A stretch of 64,000 nt of DNA from Spirochaetota bacterium (GTDB lineage: Bacteria; Spirochaetota; Spirochaetia; Treponematales; Treponemataceae): positions 682,001-746,000 of the forward strand of contig JAEZST010000022.1 of assembly GCA_023443865.1 (NCBI GenBank). The letters are read 5' to 3'. The notes under the pieces were generated by a model that was not told where the DNA came from, did no database searches, and saw nothing but the letters and a program-made list of their open reading frames with translations. The position numbers were made by a program, and so were the translations under genes. Positions within the stretch are counted from its first letter, which is position 1. Each line of letters begins with the position of its first letter. Shown here one piece after another: positions 16,057 through 25,456 of this stretch.

Positions 16057-16803
16057 TTATCGCGCGATAAAATCGTCTATCATTTTCTGCTCGTCGTATC
16101 CATCGGCCTTCACCACGGCATTGTAACGCTCCAAGAGCGTTACCGCCTTCGCCGAGGCCTTTGAAAAAGCCACGTAAAAGCGCGTTTCCTCGCCGGGAAT
16201 CCTGAGTGTCTTGATCTTCGACTCAACGCCCTGCCGTTTCGCCTCTTCCCGGTACGAGTAGGCGTTCATATCCATGGCCGCGTCGATTCTTCCCGCGAGC
16301 AGGCGGGCTAGGTTTTGCCGTATCCACGAGTCCCCGCTCACCGACTCAAATACCACCGACTTCGCCGAATCGAAGAACGAGGGAATGGCTGCCCCGCCGA
16401 GAAACCCGATTTTCATTCCCGATAAATCGTCCACCCCGTCGATGCGGTCGATTTTGTTCGTCGCAAGAACCGTTAAAGAAGGAACCATTACGTAGACCGG
16501 TTCGTCCGAAAAATAGGCGTATTCTTCCCTTTCGGGGGTTTTGGCGATTTCGAGGCTGAGGTCAATCTGCCCGTCTTTGAGGTAAAGAAGCACCCTCGAC
16601 AGGGGCAATAAGCGGTAAACGGGCTCGTAGCCCATTTCCGCCATCACCTGCGAGACGTAGTCGATAGCCGGACCGTACGCGCCGTCGTCGGTCTCGTTTT
16701 TGTAAACGTGGGGGGCGTGGACGAATACGCCGACGGTCACTTCCCGGGCGAAAGCCGGGAGCGAAAGAATGAGGGCGAGCGATAGGAAAAAAAACTTCTT
16801 CAT
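16057..16803 (-). CDS. Periplasmic solute-binding protein (family 3 type)
   Basis: 248 aa. Starts MKKFFFLSLALILSLPAFA, a clean cleavable signal peptide, then REVTVGVFVHAPHVYK, as in amino-acid-type solute-binding proteins (SBP_bac_3). YKNETDDGAYGPAIDYVSQVMAEMGY and GQIDLSLEIAKTPEREEYAYFSDEPVY fit the two lobes. No transporter genes adjoin it, so it may feed a distant permease or a sensor. Start at ATG 16803, where the signal peptide begins; the frame extends further upstream without a plausible start. Confidence 0.8.
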   Translation of the reverse strand: MKKFFFLSLALILSLPAFAREVTVGVFVHAPHVYKNETDDGAYGPAIDYVSQVMAEMGYEPVYRLLPLSRVLLYLKDGQIDLSLEIAKTPEREEYAYFSDEPVYVMVPSLTVLATNKIDRIDGVDDLSGMKIGFLGGAAIPSFFDSAKSVVFESVSGDSWIRQNLARLLAGRIDAAMDMNAYSYREEAKRQGVESKIKTLRIPGEETRFYVAFSKASAKAVTLLERYNAVVKADGYDEQKMIDDFIAR

Positions 16804-16892
16804 GGCGTTTCTCCGAATCCCCAATCTCATTATCGCATGAAACGCCCCGTTTGTGGCAACGTCGCGCCGAAAAATCCCTCGCCGATCTACGG

Positions 16893-19823
16893 TCATCGGA
16901 ACGTTATCTTCACCTCGTGCGAGCCCGTGGAAAGCGGCAGGGGAATGGCGTTGCCGTCCCGCGGCTCGCTATCGAAGGAAAGCTCGAACGGCGCGTCCTT
17001 GACGCGGCGGAAGCCCGAGGGTTTTTCGTATCGGACGCGTAAATCGGCGTCTCCCATCCGCAAACGTAATTCCGCGTGCGTGTCCTCGCCTCGCAGGACG
17101 GGGTCCACGACGAGGCCACGGTCGGAAAGCTCGATTCCGTACGCCTTCATGAGGGAAAGAATGAACCAGGTAGAGGTGCCGCTTAAAAGCGGGCCGATAT
17201 TCTCCCCGGTTTCGCTGTTGTTGTATTGGGTGCAAAAGCGCGGGTTCCCCGCGAGCGCGAAGGGGTCCTCCATGGCGCGGCCGGGATAGACGAGGTCTAT
17301 CATGGACCACGCTTCCTCGGCGAGTTCCGCGGCGAGTTCGCCGTTTTCCACCCGCTTGGCCGCCTCAAAAAGCGCCGACACGGCCATCATGCTCGCGTGT
17401 TTGAATACGGCCCCGTTTTCGCGGTCCCCGGGGAAGTATTCCGCGCTCGCGGCGTCGCGCACGACCCGGCTCAAGTCGTTCGGCGATACGAGCTTTAGCC
17501 CGTGCGGCGTTTTCAGCTTGCGCCTGACGGCCTCAAGCATCGAGCGGATCTGGGTTTCGTCGGCGACCCCGGCGAGGACCGACCAGGAAAAGCTGTTAAG
17601 GAAGAGCGTTCCGCCGCTTCCGTCCGTATCGAGGCCGTCCCCGTCGGCTCCCGCGTAAGAAAACCCCGGGTAGTCGTTAAAGAGCAGCCGGGCGTAGGCG
17701 TTGCCCTTCCACGCATGCGCGCGAACCGCCTCGCCGAGCCGCGCGACGAGCGTATCCATCCTATCCGCGGCGGCCGTATCGCCTTTCAGGCCCGCGAGCG
17801 ATCGCGTTTCCCTCGCGGCGATTATGGCGAGGAACGCGTTCATCACGCTTTCCGTATTGTTGGATTCCATGCGGCCGGTCTCGCGATATATCCGCTCCTT
17901 CTCGGAGCCGGGGCGGTAATTCCGGTCAAGGCGGAGGCAATCGTTCCAGTCGGCGCGGTCGAGGAGCGGGATGCCGTGCGGGCCCACCGAAATCTCCGTC
18001 GAGTAGCGGAGGCACGCGAGAAGGGTCCCGAAAACGGTCCTTCGCTTTCCGTCGGTGCCGGCGACCGGGACGGCCGTATCGAGGAACGCCGCGTCGCCGG
18101 TCAGGTGCACGTATCGGCCCACGGCCTGATGCAGCCACAGCGCGTCGTCGGACCAATGGCCCGCTTCCTTTCCTTCCCAGAAAAAGTTATGGTTCGCGAA
18201 ACCGAATTCGTGAACCTGCGAAACCCATTCCGTCAGGAGCCGCTTCACGAAATCGCCGTTGCCCCGGGCGTTGAAATAGTACATCGAGGCGAAGAGGTCC
18301 TGAATCTCGCGGAAGCCGATTTCCCGGTATCCCTTTTGCGTCTGGTCAAACGATCGGGAGACGAAGGTTTGGTAAAGAACCTGGAAGGGGAGGTTGCGGT
18401 TGCAATAGGTCGAGAAACCGGGATCGCTCGTTCGCAGCTGAAAGAAGGCCGCGTAGTCCTTCAGGAAATCGGACGACTTGCCGAGGGCGAGCGGTACCGA
18501 TTCCGGCGACTCGAAGCGGCCGAGCAGGGCGTCTATCTCGCGGGAGAGCGAACCGGAATCGAACGCGGGATTTGCGCGTTTTGAAACGAGCCCGGTAAAA
18601 TGGTCGACGAAGACCGTCTCTCCCGGATTGACCGCGAATTCCGCGGCCACCGCGAAGAAGCCCGGGCCCTTGCGGTACAGCTCGTTCGGGAATACGAAAA
18701 GGCCGTCCGGCGATTCAAGCGTTCCCCGCCCGACGAAGTCGTTGTAATTCAGGCAATACTCGTTCGGAAAGGCGTTCCCCTCCCTCGAACGGACGACCAT
18801 CGCGTGAAAGCGAAGGTCATCCTGGTCATGGAGGGGGAAATACCGCGGGCTCACCGCGCGAACGGTTCCGTCCTCATTGAGGATGATTCCCGCTTCCATG
18901 ATGATGTTGCTGTACAGCACGTCTTCCTGGAGGGCGGGAGGCTTTGACGGCCCGAACATGCCCGTATACGCCATACGGAGCGTTCGCGCCGACGTTCCCC
19001 GGTTCGTGACGGCGATTCGCTGGATCTCAACGGCCAGGGGGAGCCCGGCTTCCTGCATGGGAAGGAATATCGTGCGTTCCACGGCCAGGCCGCAAGCGGT
19101 GGAATATGAGATTCGGGTATGGTTCTGGCCGTGCACGCAGGCGGCTTCGGTGACCGTCGCGCTTTCGGCGTCGGCGGAGTAAAAGACGCGCTTCGACCCC
19201 TCGGTCAGGTAAAACTGACGGTTGCAGGGGAATCCGTTCTCCTCCTGCCGGAGGTCCCAACGGGTGGCGAGCACCTGCGTGGCGGCATGAGAGCGGAAGC
19301 TTCCGCGTCCGTAGCGGTCCACGACGCTTTTCGGCGTGGTTTGCAGGGGATAGTCAAACCCCATTCGGTTTCCCATCAGGAGATTCACGAAGAAGTGCGG
19401 GCCGGGAGACGGTGACTTGAGGTCAATGACGTGCTCTCCGTCACCGTTGAGCGTTCCTCCCCATTTTTCGGCCGCGGTTAAAACGGCGAGAATTTCCCCG
19501 GTTAGGGAGGCGGCGAGGGGAAACTCGACGACGGCCTTTCCCTCGGTTTTAAACGCCGATAGGCGACGGTCGGCTTCGAGGCGGAGGAGGCAGGATTCTC
19601 CGGAATCTTTGAGCCCTTTCCAGAAGGCCCTGAACGATTCCTTCCTGAGAAGCTCCTTCAGGACCGGCGCCTTAAAGGCCAAGCCGCACGCGCCCATCGC
19701 GTGCTTTCGTTCGCTCCCGAGGAACGCCGCGTCGCACGCGCCTATCACCCGCGAATGGAACAGGGCGCGCACCGCGCTTTCTGGCTGTATATTCTCGGTT
19801 CTCGCCGTAACGTATTGACCCAT
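16893..19823 (-). CDS. GH94 cellodextrin phosphorylase
   Basis: 976 aa, the length of cellodextrin phosphorylases (~980), longer than cellobiose phosphorylases (~810). Segments such as GEHVIDLKSPSPGPHF, the PKSVVDRYGRGSFRSHA region and RQEENGFP match what I remember of clostridial cellodextrin phosphorylase. The catalytic Asp lies in RADWNDCLRL. Reaction: phosphorolysis of cello-oligosaccharides to glucose 1-phosphate and a shortened chain, in the cytosol (no signal peptide). Start at ATG 19823, with AAGGA 7 nt upstream; the ATG at 19841 has no ribosome site. Energy-saving glucan use fits the GH16 and GH31 genes nearby. A related GH94 specificity cannot be excluded. Confidence 0.85.
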   Translation of the reverse strand: MGQYVTARTENIQPESAVRALFHSRVIGACDAAFLGSERKHAMGACGLAFKAPVLKELLRKESFRAFWKGLKDSGESCLLRLEADRRLSAFKTEGKAVVEFPLAASLTGEILAVLTAAEKWGGTLNGDGEHVIDLKSPSPGPHFFVNLLMGNRMGFDYPLQTTPKSVVDRYGRGSFRSHAATQVLATRWDLRQEENGFPCNRQFYLTEGSKRVFYSADAESATVTEAACVHGQNHTRISYSTACGLAVERTIFLPMQEAGLPLAVEIQRIAVTNRGTSARTLRMAYTGMFGPSKPPALQEDVLYSNIIMEAGIILNEDGTVRAVSPRYFPLHDQDDLRFHAMVVRSREGNAFPNEYCLNYNDFVGRGTLESPDGLFVFPNELYRKGPGFFAVAAEFAVNPGETVFVDHFTGLVSKRANPAFDSGSLSREIDALLGRFESPESVPLALGKSSDFLKDYAAFFQLRTSDPGFSTYCNRNLPFQVLYQTFVSRSFDQTQKGYREIGFREIQDLFASMYYFNARGNGDFVKRLLTEWVSQVHEFGFANHNFFWEGKEAGHWSDDALWLHQAVGRYVHLTGDAAFLDTAVPVAGTDGKRRTVFGTLLACLRYSTEISVGPHGIPLLDRADWNDCLRLDRNYRPGSEKERIYRETGRMESNNTESVMNAFLAIIAARETRSLAGLKGDTAAADRMDTLVARLGEAVRAHAWKGNAYARLLFNDYPGFSYAGADGDGLDTDGSGGTLFLNSFSWSVLAGVADETQIRSMLEAVRRKLKTPHGLKLVSPNDLSRVVRDAASAEYFPGDRENGAVFKHASMMAVSALFEAAKRVENGELAAELAEEAWSMIDLVYPGRAMEDPFALAGNPRFCTQYNNSETGENIGPLLSGTSTWFILSLMKAYGIELSDRGLVVDPVLRGEDTHAELRLRMGDADLRVRYEKPSGFRRVKDAPFELSFDSEPRDGNAIPLPLSTGSHEVKITFR

Positions 19824-20009
19824 ATTCTTATCCTTTTTCATGAAACGTGAGGAGGAGACGATCGCGCGGTATCAAGCTCGAGGCCGCGCGAAAGAAAAGG
19901 CCCTTGAAGGCTCCCGGATGCCGCCGCCGTGAAGGGCGACAAGGGGGCGAGCGATGGCCAAGACACAAGATATCACACTCCGGCGCTATACGCCATGGAA
20001 TTTCGCCCC

Positions 20010-20948
20010 TTACGGGACGCGCAGCGCCCTGACCAGATTTTGAACGGCGCCGTTTATCCAGGCCTCGAGCCTCGGGATTCTCGCGTTCTCGGCGGCGCCC
20101 CCGCTCCACAGTAACTGGAGTAAGTCCTGCTCGATCTGGTAAACGGCCTGCCGTTCGCACAGGCCGGGAACCGTCGCGCAGGGCGCCGAGGAGTCCAGAA
20201 CCGCCTGCAATACGGCGCGGAAGGCGCGCCCCTCGTCAGGCGGAAACAGGCACCAGTGGAATAGGTGGCAAAGGTCGAAATCCGCTTCCCCGTATTGGGA
20301 GCATTCCCAATCGATCACCCCGGAAAAAGCCGTATCCTTGACGATGATATTTTTGGGATGAAAGTCGTTATGAAGGAGAACCGGCCCCGTCTGGTAGTCA
20401 AGACATTCCTTAAGGGCATCCAGGCGGGCGAGCGCTTCGTTCACGACGGTTCGCGCCCTTCGGGTCAGAGTCGTTTTCGCGAGGTTTTCCCGAAGGAACG
20501 CCCAGTATTTCTCATGGCCTTCCCGCCAGGTTCCGGTATGGCCCTTGACGATGGGGATGTAATGGCCGATATCGTACGATGGCCCGGAATTGCGGTGCAA
20601 CTCCGCGAGAAATTGGGCGATTTCCCGGCCGAGGGCATCGTTTTCGCGGTCGTTCAAACCTTCGATAACCGAGTAGTACTCTACCCCCGGAACTTGGGTC
20701 AACAAGAGGTAATTATAGGTTTTCCCGGGCGCGAAGGTCCCCGTCTTGACGATTTTGGGAACGCGCGGAAGATGCCGTATGCGATGGAAGCAGGCTACCT
20801 GTTCGTCAATGCCTTGTTCCGTCGGCCTGAGGATATACGAGCCGTCGACGATGAAAATGTCCTTGTCGAAGCTGCCCTTGACGTGGGTCATTTCATTCGC
20901 CGGTATGCCCAGTTGCTCAAATAATTGAAAGGCCTCGTCTTTCGTCAT
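20010..20948 (-). CDS. APH/choline-kinase-fold phosphotransferase
   Basis: 312 aa. VKGSFDKDIFIVDGSYILRP is the N-lobe, VLLHNDFHPKNIIV the catalytic H-N-D-x-H-x-x-N loop (Asn replacing the usual Gly) and GVIDWECSQYGEADFDLCHL the metal-binding D-W-E segment. Small-molecule kinase of unknown acceptor; sequence differs clearly from the kinase at 9800-10606. ATG at 20948 with AAGGA ~10 nt upstream; longer in-frame starts have no ribosome site. Region 19824-20009 downstream contains nothing I recognise. Confidence 0.8.
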   Translation of the reverse strand: MTKDEAFQLFEQLGIPANEMTHVKGSFDKDIFIVDGSYILRPTEQGIDEQVACFHRIRHLPRVPKIVKTGTFAPGKTYNYLLLTQVPGVEYYSVIEGLNDRENDALGREIAQFLAELHRNSGPSYDIGHYIPIVKGHTGTWREGHEKYWAFLRENLAKTTLTRRARTVVNEALARLDALKECLDYQTGPVLLHNDFHPKNIIVKDTAFSGVIDWECSQYGEADFDLCHLFHWCLFPPDEGRAFRAVLQAVLDSSAPCATVPGLCERQAVYQIEQDLLQLLWSGGAAENARIPRLEAWINGAVQNLVRALRVP

Positions 20949-21157
20949 CGTTACGTTTTCCTTGATTTCCCGGTATGCAGGCAACACTCTGACCGCTGGC
21001 GTCGCAGAGCTTAAAGTACCAGCCCTCGAATCGATCGGGCTGTTCAAAGGATACCTGCGGTACCCAGGGCGTAAACCTTCTCCACAGACTCATGCGATCA
21101 GTATGGCCGAACCGAACCGCGCCTGTAAAGGCATTTCCCGTTTCTTGGAGGGGCGTT

Positions 21158-21186
21158 TTGCCCGGCTTTCCGTGTTATGCTAGTAT
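21158..21186 (+). promoter_or_regulatory. Promoter of CoA-binding-protein gene
   Basis: TTGCCC (21158-21163), 17-nt spacer, TAGTAT (21181-21186), 37 nt upstream of the ATG at 21224. Remaining bases 20949-21157 show no gene. Confidence 0.45.
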
Positions 21187-21223
21187 TAAGGGATTACAAG
21201 GCAACGACCTTTCAGGAGACAGC

Positions 21224-21664
21224 ATGAAAAAGAGGATTGATCGTTCGTATTTTTCCGCGGAATCGGTGCTTTTCGTGGGTTACTCATCGCGGAATATCGC
21301 GTTTTGCAAGACCGTTCGCGAGGCGTTCGAGCGGGCGGGTACCCGGGTTCTTCCCGTTAACCCGTCGGGGAACATCGCCGGCGAGCCCGTCTTTCCCTCG
21401 ATTGAGGCCGCCTCGGCGGAGGGCGCTTCCGGATCGGTAGACTTCGCGGTAGTCCTGACGAAAAAGGATCGCAACCTGGCCGTCGCCGACGAACTCGCCA
21501 AGGCGGGAGTAAAGCGCGTTGCCTTCGCCAATTCGATGTGCGCCGACCGCGCGGTCCTGGATAAATGCGAGGAGCTCGGGCTCGAGGCCGTAGTGGCCTG
21601 CCCCCTCATGGCGCTTGGCGGCGGCTTACACCGCTTTCACGGGTTTCTCGCGGGGGTTCGCTAA
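21224..21664 (+). CDS. CoA-binding (YccU/CoA_binding_2) family protein
   Basis: 146 aa. SVLFVGYSSRNIAFCKTVREAFERAG, followed by VLPVNPSGNIAGEPVFPSI, matches the Rossmann-like CoA-binding domain (usual V-G-x-S and V-N-P). The ATG at 21224 has AGGAG 7 nt upstream, giving the usual family length of 130-150 aa. Cytosolic, function in the family unclear. Stop overlaps the start of the next gene as TAATG. Confidence 0.8.
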   Translation: MKKRIDRSYFSAESVLFVGYSSRNIAFCKTVREAFERAGTRVLPVNPSGNIAGEPVFPSIEAASAEGASGSVDFAVVLTKKDRNLAVADELAKAGVKRVAFANSMCADRAVLDKCEELGLEAVVACPLMALGGGLHRFHGFLAGVR

Positions 21665-22044
21665 TGGCTCGGTCTCCGTACGGGCGGTTGTATACGGCCC
21701 TGCTTTGGGTTTCGAAACTCTTCGCGCTGGGCGCGATCGTCACGCTGATTCCCTGGAGGGGAGCTTCCTGGCCGAACCTGATCGGGTACCGTTCATTTTG
21801 CACCTTTACGCCCGCTTCGACCTTCGCCTGCGCCCTCCTGGCGGGCATTACCTGTACCGTCCGCGCGCGTCTCGTGCGTAGGCGTCCCGGACCGGCCTTC
21901 GTGCCGATCGTCGCGCTCGCGCTCCTCTCGATTGGCCTTATCTATTGGACCGCGGTATGGGTGCCGATAAAGGCGAAATACGCCGCGCCCCACGCGACCG
22001 TCGAGCCGGGCGACGCGACCTCTTCTGCCTCGATAGCGGAATAG
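21664..22044 (+). CDS. Small membrane protein, unknown
   Basis: 126 aa. Three to four hydrophobic segments: LLWVSKLFALGAIVTLI, TFACALLAGITCTV, and FVPIVALALLSIGLIYWTAVWV. A basic loop R-A-R-L-V-R-R-R sits between, and the acidic tail is Ser/Ala-rich. Not recognised. It starts on the TAATG stop/start overlap with the CoA-binding gene, so it is translationally coupled to it. Confidence 0.6.
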   Translation: MARSPYGRLYTALLWVSKLFALGAIVTLIPWRGASWPNLIGYRSFCTFTPASTFACALLAGITCTVRARLVRRRPGPAFVPIVALALLSIGLIYWTAVWVPIKAKYAAPHATVEPGDATSSASIAE

Positions 22045-22078
22045 GCCTTCGGTATCCGGTCGGCGCGCCATACGTAAA

Positions 22079-22840
22079 CTACTTTATGAAAGACGCCATT
22101 TCCTCGATCGCCTTTTTGCTTTTCAGTATCGAGAGGTGGCTGCTCGGCGTTATCTTGGCTAGTCGGGCGCCGGGAATCGATTCCCCGATATCGATGAGGT
22201 GCGCCTCTTTGATCATATCGCGGCTCGCGTACACTATTTCGACGCCCGTTCGTATTGATTTGAGGTCCTCTTTCGATAGGCCGATATCGCTGAGCATTAA
22301 GCCGAATCGGAGCCGTTGCTTCCCCAATCCGAAAAGACCAAAAAAGGCGTGCGCGCTTTTAAATACGCCGAGCCACGAGTCGACGATTCCGCTCACGAGG
22401 TAATTGGGCGATATGGCCGCTATTTTTACGAACCTATCCGGCTCTTTTTTCGCGAGGAAAAGCGCGACGTTTCCCCCGTCGCTATACCCGATCACGCGCG
22501 CCTTCGCGATGGTTTTCGCTTCGCAAAACGCGATTACGTCGTCGCTGATCTGCTCAATCGATAAAACGCCGCCCTCGCTTCCGCTTTTACCGTGTCCCCG
22601 ACTATCCAACGCGAAGGTATGGTATCGAGAAAAATATTCCGTTTGGTACTTACTGAAAATTTTTCCGCTTTCCGAGTTCCCGTGAAGTAAGAGAAGCGTT
22701 TCCCCTTCTCCGTATTCACGGTAAGCCAGCGTGACGCCATTGACCGTTATGAATTTCGCCGCGATTTTTTTGATACAGAGCCTCCTCAAGAGCGACTGGA
22801 GAAACCGGTTTCGTAATAACGATATCACGGGAGGATTCAC
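22079..22840 (-). CDS. Alpha/beta-fold hydrolase
   Basis: 253 aa with this start. LLLLHGNSESGKIF carries the H-G oxyanion motif. RVIGYSDGGNVAL holds the nucleophile elbow G-Y-S-D-G, and TPSSHLSIL gives the catalytic His. The acid should lie in the VEIVYASRDMI strand (G-x-x-D replaced by A-S-R-D). Start is uncertain: GTG at 22840 has GAGAGG upstream and GTG at 22828 is also possible. The TTG further up (22966) lies directly after a transcription terminator and is unlikely. Convergent with the small membrane protein gene. Confidence 0.75.
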   Translation of the reverse strand: MNPPVISLLRNRFLQSLLRRLCIKKIAAKFITVNGVTLAYREYGEGETLLLLHGNSESGKIFSKYQTEYFSRYHTFALDSRGHGKSGSEGGVLSIEQISDDVIAFCEAKTIAKARVIGYSDGGNVALFLAKKEPDRFVKIAAISPNYLVSGIVDSWLGVFKSAHAFFGLFGLGKQRLRFGLMLSDIGLSKEDLKSIRTGVEIVYASRDMIKEAHLIDIGESIPGARLAKITPSSHLSILKSKKAIEEMASFIK

Positions 22841-22971
22841 GGGCCGAATATCCTCTCGCGCGGCACGATAGCCCGACGGAGCGCATTGGAAGGGACTTTT
22901 GTTTTTACGGTGCCGGTATACGGAAGTATATACCCAAACGAATTCCGAAAAAGGATAACGCGCCAACGGAT

Positions 22972-23006
22972 GAAAAAAAAACGGGCGGGGATGCTTTCCC
23001 CGCCCG
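22972..23006 (-). terminator. Rho-independent terminator of GH16 gene
   Basis: Stem CGGGCGGGG (22982-22990) / CCCCGCCCG (22998-23006), 7-nt loop, followed on the minus strand by a run of nine T (22973-22981). It is 81 nt past the GH16 stop. Confidence 0.9.
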
Positions 23007-23086
23007 CGCTATTATAGGTCGTTCGTCGTTCGAGGCGGCTCCGAGGGTGGCCCTTTCGCGTACCCTCGGGCCTTCTGCCTCGGCCT

Positions 23087-24796
23087 TTATTTCTTGTAGG
23101 CCCGCACGTAGTCCACGTACATGCTCGACGAGGAGGGGGTGGTGCCGTCGGGGTAGCCGGGCCACTGGCCGCCCACCGCGAAGTTGAGGAGGAAGAAGAA
23201 GGGGCGGTGGAATTCCTCGGTGCCGTTCACGGAGCCGGCGATGTCGGCCTGCATGTACTGCTTGCCGTCCACGTACCACTTGATGGCGGAGGCGTCCCAT
23301 TCGATTTCGTAGACGTGCCACTGGGTTACGTCGACGTTGAAGTTGTTCCAGTAATTGTTCGCGGTGTTCTGGCCCCAGCTCGCGTGGCCGTTATAGTCCC
23401 AGTGGACGGTGCCGACGGTGTTCGAGTCGGAGTTGACGTGTTCCATGATGTCGATCTCGCCGCAGGCGGGCCAGCTGACGGTGGATATGTTGGAGCCGAG
23501 CATCCAGAAGGCGGGCCAGAGGCCGGTGCCGTTGGGCATTTTTATGCGGGCCTGCATTTTGCCGTAGGTGAAGTCCCTTTTGCCCTGGGTCTTGATGCGG
23601 GCGCTGGTCCAGGAAGCCCCGTTGTAGCTTTCCTTGACGGCGGTGATCTTGAGCGTACCGTCGGCCACGGAGAGGTTTTGGGAGCGGTTGGTGTAGTACT
23701 GGAGTTCCGCGTTGCCCCAGCCGCCCGCGCCGATTTCGGCGGTCCAGTCGGAGGCGTTCAATGCGGTGCCGTTGAACTCGTCCGCCCAGGCGATTGTGTA
23801 GCCCGCGATGGCCGGGGTGGCCGCGTCGCCGGTTCCGGTGGAGCCGCCCGTGGAACCGCCCGTCGTGCCGGAGGATACTTGCGTGAACTTCCAGCGCTGG
23901 GCGGCCGAGTCGTTACTGGTCCACTGCTGGACCTTGGCGCCGTCGGCGGTGGAGGAGTTGGAGACGTCGAGCACCTTGCCCGAGTGCTGGTTGGTGAGCT
24001 TGCAGTAGCCGTCGCTCATGAGCTCTATCTTCCATTTCTGGTTGGCCTGGTTGCCCCAGTAGTACTGGAGGAGCTGGCCGCCGTCGGCGGTGGACCAATC
24101 TTTAATGTCGAGGGCGAGGCCAGAGTGGACGGACTTGATGTACCAGTAGCCGTCGCCTGTGGAGGTGACGATCCATTTCTGGTTGGCCTGGTCGTTGCCG
24201 AGGGTCCACTGGTGGATGACCGCGCTGGGGGCGGTAGACCATTCGCTCACGTCGAGCGATTTTCCGGAGCATTTGGCGACGATCTGGTAGGTGCCGCCTG
24301 AGACGAGATTGGCCGCAGTGCCGGTCTGCCCGGTTGAGCCCGAGGTATTGCTGCCGTAGGTCACGCTTGCCCAGGTGGTGGTGCTGGAAAGGACGCCCTG
24401 GGGCACGCACGCTTCGACGCCGCCTGAGTTCTTGAGGACGGTAACATAGATCTTGGCGCCGGAGGTGAAGGTGGGGTGGCTTAAGGTGTAGCTATACACG
24501 CCGCCTGAGTAGTTCATGTCCTTCGCCGCGAGGACGAGGCCGACCCCGTTTCCTTCGGAAACGTAGAGGCGGGCATAGGCGAGCTGGCTTCCCGCGTTGT
24601 AGGTGACGGTCATGTTGGTGCCCGTCATGCCGGTTACGTCGATGCTGCCGTTGGCTCCGGTGAGGGCGCGCTCTCCCGGGCCGCTTCCCGCGGCGGCGGG
24701 GTTTCCGTCCAACGCGGCGGCCGAACAGCCCGCGAGGGCGAGGGTCGCGGCGGCGAGTAGGGCGGCGGCCGCGAGGACGCCGTTCTTTTTCTTCAT
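23087..24796 (-). CDS. Secreted GH16 beta-glucanase (laminarinase-type) lipoprotein with CBM13/ricin-B lectin domain
   Basis: 569 aa. Lipobox L-A-L-A-G-C near residue 24. Residues ~45-145 form a beta-rich domain of unknown type. Residues ~165-310 are a three-fold ricin-B/CBM13 trefoil with QxW-type repeats (NQKWIV, NQKWKI, AQRWKF), each preceded by G-K/L-x-L-D. A Gly/Ser/Thr linker follows. Residues ~335-569 are the GH16 domain with EIDIMEH, the E-x-D-x-x-E catalytic motif. Expected to cleave beta-1,3(1,4)-glucans at the cell surface. AGGAGG before ATG. Codon use is markedly G/C-ending (GTG, CTC, TAC, AAG) compared with its neighbours, a sign of high expression or recent transfer. Strong terminator downstream. 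Confidence 0.9.
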   Translation of the reverse strand: MKKKNGVLAAAALLAAATLALAGCSAAALDGNPAAAGSGPGERALTGANGSIDVTGMTGTNMTVTYNAGSQLAYARLYVSEGNGVGLVLAAKDMNYSGGVYSYTLSHPTFTSGAKIYVTVLKNSGGVEACVPQGVLSSTTTWASVTYGSNTSGSTGQTGTAANLVSGGTYQIVAKCSGKSLDVSEWSTAPSAVIHQWTLGNDQANQKWIVTSTGDGYWYIKSVHSGLALDIKDWSTADGGQLLQYYWGNQANQKWKIELMSDGYCKLTNQHSGKVLDVSNSSTADGAKVQQWTSNDSAAQRWKFTQVSSGTTGGSTGGSTGTGDAATPAIAGYTIAWADEFNGTALNASDWTAEIGAGGWGNAELQYYTNRSQNLSVADGTLKITAVKESYNGASWTSARIKTQGKRDFTYGKMQARIKMPNGTGLWPAFWMLGSNISTVSWPACGEIDIMEHVNSDSNTVGTVHWDYNGHASWGQNTANNYWNNFNVDVTQWHVYEIEWDASAIKWYVDGKQYMQADIAGSVNGTEEFHRPFFFLLNFAVGGQWPGYPDGTTPSSSSMYVDYVRAYKK

Positions 24797-24958
24797 CTTT
24801 TAACTCCTCCTGGATTGCGTACGGTGGTATCGGCGTACAGTATCAATCCGTTTAGGCCGGGACCGAAAGGGAGTCTTTTTTTGTTAGCGTGTCCTTTTTT
24901 CGGATTCGCCGCGTCCGTTGGCCGAGCGGGGAAGGGAAGGTTACGGGGCTTCCGCGGG

Positions 24959-25441
24959 TTATTCGGGATCGGCTACCGTTTTCGGGCAGGCGACCGGTTC
25001 GTCGGGGGCCTCGGCGAAGGCCGAGAGCATGCGCTTCAGAATGCCTTGCAGGGCCTTCGCGTCATCCAACTCGATGGGAAGGCAGGTAAAGAGGCGTTCG
25101 GGCACGGTGAGGGCGCGCTCCCGCAGGGCGAAGCCCGCCTCGGTAAGGGTGACCCTGACGCTCCGTTCGTCCGTCCGGTCCCTCGTGCGGGTAAGGAGGC
25201 CCCTTCCCTCCATTTTTTTTAAAAGGGGGGTGAGGGTTCCGGAATCGAGGAAGAGCCTTTCGCCGAGGGCCTTTACGCTGATCCCGTTCTGTTCCCACAG
25301 AACCATGAGGGCTATATATTGCGTGTACGTGATGTCGAGTTCGGCCAGGAAGGGACCGTACCGGCGTACCACTTCCTTGGCGGTGGCGTAGAGGGGAAAG
25401 CATAACTGGTTTTCCAGCTTTAAAGTTTCATAACGGTTCAT
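24959..25441 (-). CDS. ohrR: OhrR-type MarR-family peroxide-sensing repressor
   Basis: 160 aa. LKLENQLCFPLYATAKEVV holds Cys14 at the position of the reactive Cys of OhrR proteins. Winged HTH: TYTQYIALMVLWEQ, KALGERLFLDSGTLTPLLKKMEGRGLL and RTRDRTDERSVRVTLTE. In the family, oxidation of that Cys by organic hydroperoxide releases DNA. Start at ATG 25441 (MNRYETL); the longer frame upstream runs through the promoter. Divergent from a glutathione peroxidase gene, with palindromes over both promoters, so it very likely controls itself and that peroxidase. Confidence 0.9.
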   Translation of the reverse strand: MNRYETLKLENQLCFPLYATAKEVVRRYGPFLAELDITYTQYIALMVLWEQNGISVKALGERLFLDSGTLTPLLKKMEGRGLLTRTRDRTDERSVRVTLTEAGFALRERALTVPERLFTCLPIELDDAKALQGILKRMLSAFAEAPDEPVACPKTVADPE

Positions 25442-25456
25442 GCGTATATACTCCAA

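Noticed and set aside
17502..18584. 360-aa open frame antisense to the GH94 gene
   Set aside because: Arg/Gly/Val/Ala-rich composition typical of a GC-rich antisense shadow; no ribosome site and no family motif.
22841..22966. TTG-started extension of the alpha/beta hydrolase
   Set aside because: The start would lie 6 nt after the T run of a strong terminator and has no ribosome site; GTG at 22840 fits the family better.
23207..24301. 364-aa open frame antisense to the GH16 gene
   Set aside because: Gly/Val/Asp-rich low-complexity translation caused by the strong G/C-ending codon bias of the real gene.
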